Below are positions 62,754 to 63,968 of a stretch of DNA of 63,968 nucleotides, one piece after another. This DNA is from SIG78 sp045635745 (GTDB lineage: Bacteria > Verrucomicrobiota > Lentisphaeria > Victivallales > Victivallaceae), in NCBI GenBank assembly GCA_045635745.1, contig JAZTWG010000040.1:1-63968 (forward strand). The letters run 5' to 3'. Position 1 is the first letter of the stretch. The number at the start of each line of letters is the position of its first letter. The notes beneath the pieces were generated by a model that ran no database searches, was not told the origin of the DNA, and saw only the letters and a list, made by a program, of their open reading frames with translations. Position numbers and translations under genes: made by a program.

Positions 62754-63221
62754 ATGCAAATTATAGCTTTAAGCGGTCGTGCCAATGAGGGAAAAACAAC
62801 TACGGTAAGAAAATTGATTGATATTTTGGTTTCAGAATCCAGCAAACGCAATTATTCAATTTCGCAGCGTAAATGCAGCAATATTTGTGTTGTAGAAATT
62901 TCTGAATTGCAGTTGACCATTGCATTGGGTGCCGATGGAGATACAGAATATCAAGTTCAGGAAAATTGTTCAGCTGCAGCTGAAAACAAAGCCGATATTT
63001 TTATCCAAACGACACGCACTAAAGGTAAAGGAGTGGATGAGTTATTTTATTTTGCTCAAGGCAAGTATGATATTATTCAAATCGGAACGATAAGTAAATA
63101 TTTTGGTTTGAAATCTCAATTTTTCTCAAATGAAGCGGGAATAAAACGCATAAATGAAATTCAAACTCAAAATGTATGGAATTTATTGTTGCGTATATTG
63201 CAGGAAAATTATAATTTTTAA
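62754..63221 (+). CDS. Small P-loop NTPase-like protein
   Basis: 155 residues. The N-terminus IIALSGRANEGKTTTVRKL is a Walker A loop (GRANEGKT, 7-14), followed by the helix expected in P-loop NTPases. A weak second motif may be ADIFIQTT near 79-86. No clear Walker B aspartate pair or nucleotide-specific motif is seen. It may be a regulatory ATPase or GTP/nucleotide-binding protein of mobile origin. GGAG precedes the ATG. Last gene of the AT-rich block. Confidence 0.65.
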   Translation: MQIIALSGRANEGKTTTVRKLIDILVSESSKRNYSISQRKCSNICVVEISELQLTIALGADGDTEYQVQENCSAAAENKADIFIQTTRTKGKGVDELFYFAQGKYDIIQIGTISKYFGLKSQFFSNEAGIKRINEIQTQNVWNLLLRILQENYNF

Positions 63222-63373
63222 TTTTGGCGTTTAACAGCTTGATGCGTTTGTATTTTTAACAGATACAAACGCATTTTTACTGTATGTGCGGTAGATATAT
63301 TGTGCCATTTGTGAAAATCCGATACATATCTTGTTGGCAGGAATGGTTGTCGAAAAACTGTGTAAAATAAATT

Positions 63374-63500
63374 GGAATTGCTTTTATTACTTGTAATAAA
63401 AGCAATTCCGGTGAAAGTTTTTGGAAAATAGGGTGTGGGGAAGAGAACCTTTTTTCAAAAAGGTTTCTTCCCCACAAAACAGTTTTGCAACACCCCCTGC
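63374..63500 (+). repeat. Two-hairpin repeat element (copy before the hydrogenase gene)
   Basis: Hairpin 1 is a perfect 17-bp stem (63374-63390 with 63393-63409, starting GGAATTGCTT, loop TT). Spacer GGTGAAAGTTTTTGGAAAAT. Hairpin 2 is 63434-63453 with 63457-63476 (GTGGGGAAGA arm) and has one bulged G at 63445. AACAGTTTTGCAACACCCCC ends the element. The rest of the 287-bp gap shows no gene. Confidence 0.8.
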
Positions 63501-63508
63501 TTAAATTT

Positions 63509-63968
63509 TTATTTGCTGTGGTATTTTGTATGCAGCAGATGGTGGGCTTTTTCGCCGCCGATTTCGCCCAGATATTCAGCATAGAGCTTCTGAATATCTT
63601 TATTTTCGTGCGAAAGACGCAGGGTTTTGCTTTCATCTTCAGTATACAGACCCTTCATGCGTTTTTCCAGCAAAGCCGAATCTCCGTGCAGGAACGGCTG
63701 ACCGCCACCGTTGATACATCCTCCAGGACATGCCATGATTTCGATCGCCTGGAAACGGTTTGGTTCTTCTCTGACCATATCCAGCACCTTGCGGGCGTTA
63801 CCCAGACCGGAGCAGACTGCATCTTTGATCGTTTTGCCGGGAGCAAGTTCGACAGCGGCTTCTTTGATGCCATCCAGACCGCGCACCGCGCGGAAGTTGA
63901 TCGCATCGCCTTCAAGATTTTTGCCGTTGAGCATGTAGTATACCGAGCGGCAGGCAGCTTCAAGCACA
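63509..63968 (-). CDS. [FeFe]-hydrogenase, C-terminal part (partial)
   Basis: 153 residues of the C-terminus; the gene continues beyond the window edge, so its start is not seen. The H-cluster motif MACPGGCINGGGQP (Cys of motif 3) is complete. It is followed by TLRLSHENKDIQKLYAEYLG and the C-terminal HHLLHTKYHSK, typical of the small-subunit-like end of these enzymes. The protein reduces protons or oxidises hydrogen in anaerobes, often as the subunit of an electron-bifurcating complex. This supports an anaerobic fermentative host. Confidence 0.93.
   Translation of the reverse strand, partial: VLEAACRSVYYMLNGKNLEGDAINFRAVRGLDGIKEAAVELAPGKTIKDAVCSGLGNARKVLDMVREEPNRFQAIEIMACPGGCINGGGQPFLHGDSALLEKRMKGLYTEDESKTLRLSHENKDIQKLYAEYLGEIGGEKAHHLLHTKYHSK

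Noticed and set aside
1..63968. CRISPR arrays, insertion-sequence transposases, phage genes or rRNA genes
   Set aside because: I looked for regularly spaced repeats, transposase or integrase motifs and rRNA signatures and found none.

Overview
The window looks like a chromosome segment of a glycan-degrading member of the Lentisphaerota (Victivallales-like; PVC group). This is an inference from gene content, not a database match. The pointers are three secreted proteins with the prepilin-type FTLIELLVVIAIIAILA leader followed by an H-X9-DG motif, many unusual secreted glycosidase-like proteins, fucosidases and rhamnose genes without any SusC/SusD pair, sigma70-type promoters and tRNAs with encoded CCA.

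Layout. (1) 46-4486, minus: a promoter, a pseudopilin-like gene, a small carbohydrate-binding-type protein and a large GH123/DUF4091-like protein. (2) 4577-5780: a zinc-ribbon protein, a GIY-YIG nuclease, a duplicated intergenic repeat and tRNA-Val. (3) 5920-6605: a flavodoxin-type oxidoreductase with a near-consensus promoter. (4) 6690-13644, minus: a GntR/LacI-type regulator, a 1484-residue glycosidase-like protein and a GH28-like beta-helix protein. (5) 13781-15283: a ceramidase-fold hydrolase. (6) 15331-17429: trpB-trpA behind a recognisable trp leader peptide (SWRWRS) with a 1:2/2:3/3:4 attenuator plus a second terminator. (7) 17439-26236, minus: a secreted phosphatase, then an operon of esterase, GH29 fucosidase, pseudopilin, CBM9-type protein and secreted protein, divergent from a second GntR-type regulator. 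(8) 27585-29371: a nitrilase-family amidohydrolase and an SGNH hydrolase. (9) 29522-35423: a rhamnose operon of rhaA, a class II aldolase-SDR fusion, a PHP-domain protein and rhaB. (10) 35598-42150, minus: DUF2339/DUF3999 membrane pair and a large NAD-type glutamate dehydrogenase. (11) 42342-45631: an AraC regulator, a sugar isomerase/epimerase-like TIM barrel and a Gfo/Idh/MocA dehydrogenase. (12) 45632-56591: an AraC regulator divergent from an operon of GH29 fucosidase, pseudopilin, alginate-lyase-family protein, DUF4838 protein, glycosidase-like barrel and sialate O-acetylesterase-like enzyme. (13) 56791-57178: tRNA-Leu, tRNA-Gly and tRNA-Tyr. (14) 57282-59114: a polysaccharide deacetylase and a glycerophosphodiesterase. 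(15) 59221-63221: an AT-rich block of membrane, lipoprotein and P-loop genes. (16) 63509-end: the C-terminal part of an [FeFe]-hydrogenase.

How it fits together. Most of the window serves plant or mucin glycan breakdown: secreted glycosidases and esterases release fucose, rhamnose and uronic sugars, and the rha operon and the isomerase/dehydrogenase pair would process them. Each of the three largest glycan operons carries exactly one pseudopilin-like gene.

The most unusual signals are non-coding. Back-to-back perfect palindromes are translated in frame directly before the prepilin motif in all three pseudopilin genes. A hairpin repeat sits exactly on the CCA end of two tRNA genes and occurs next to a GIY-YIG nuclease gene. 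A dispersed two-hairpin element keeps its stems by compensatory change. The trp leader has two tandem terminators.
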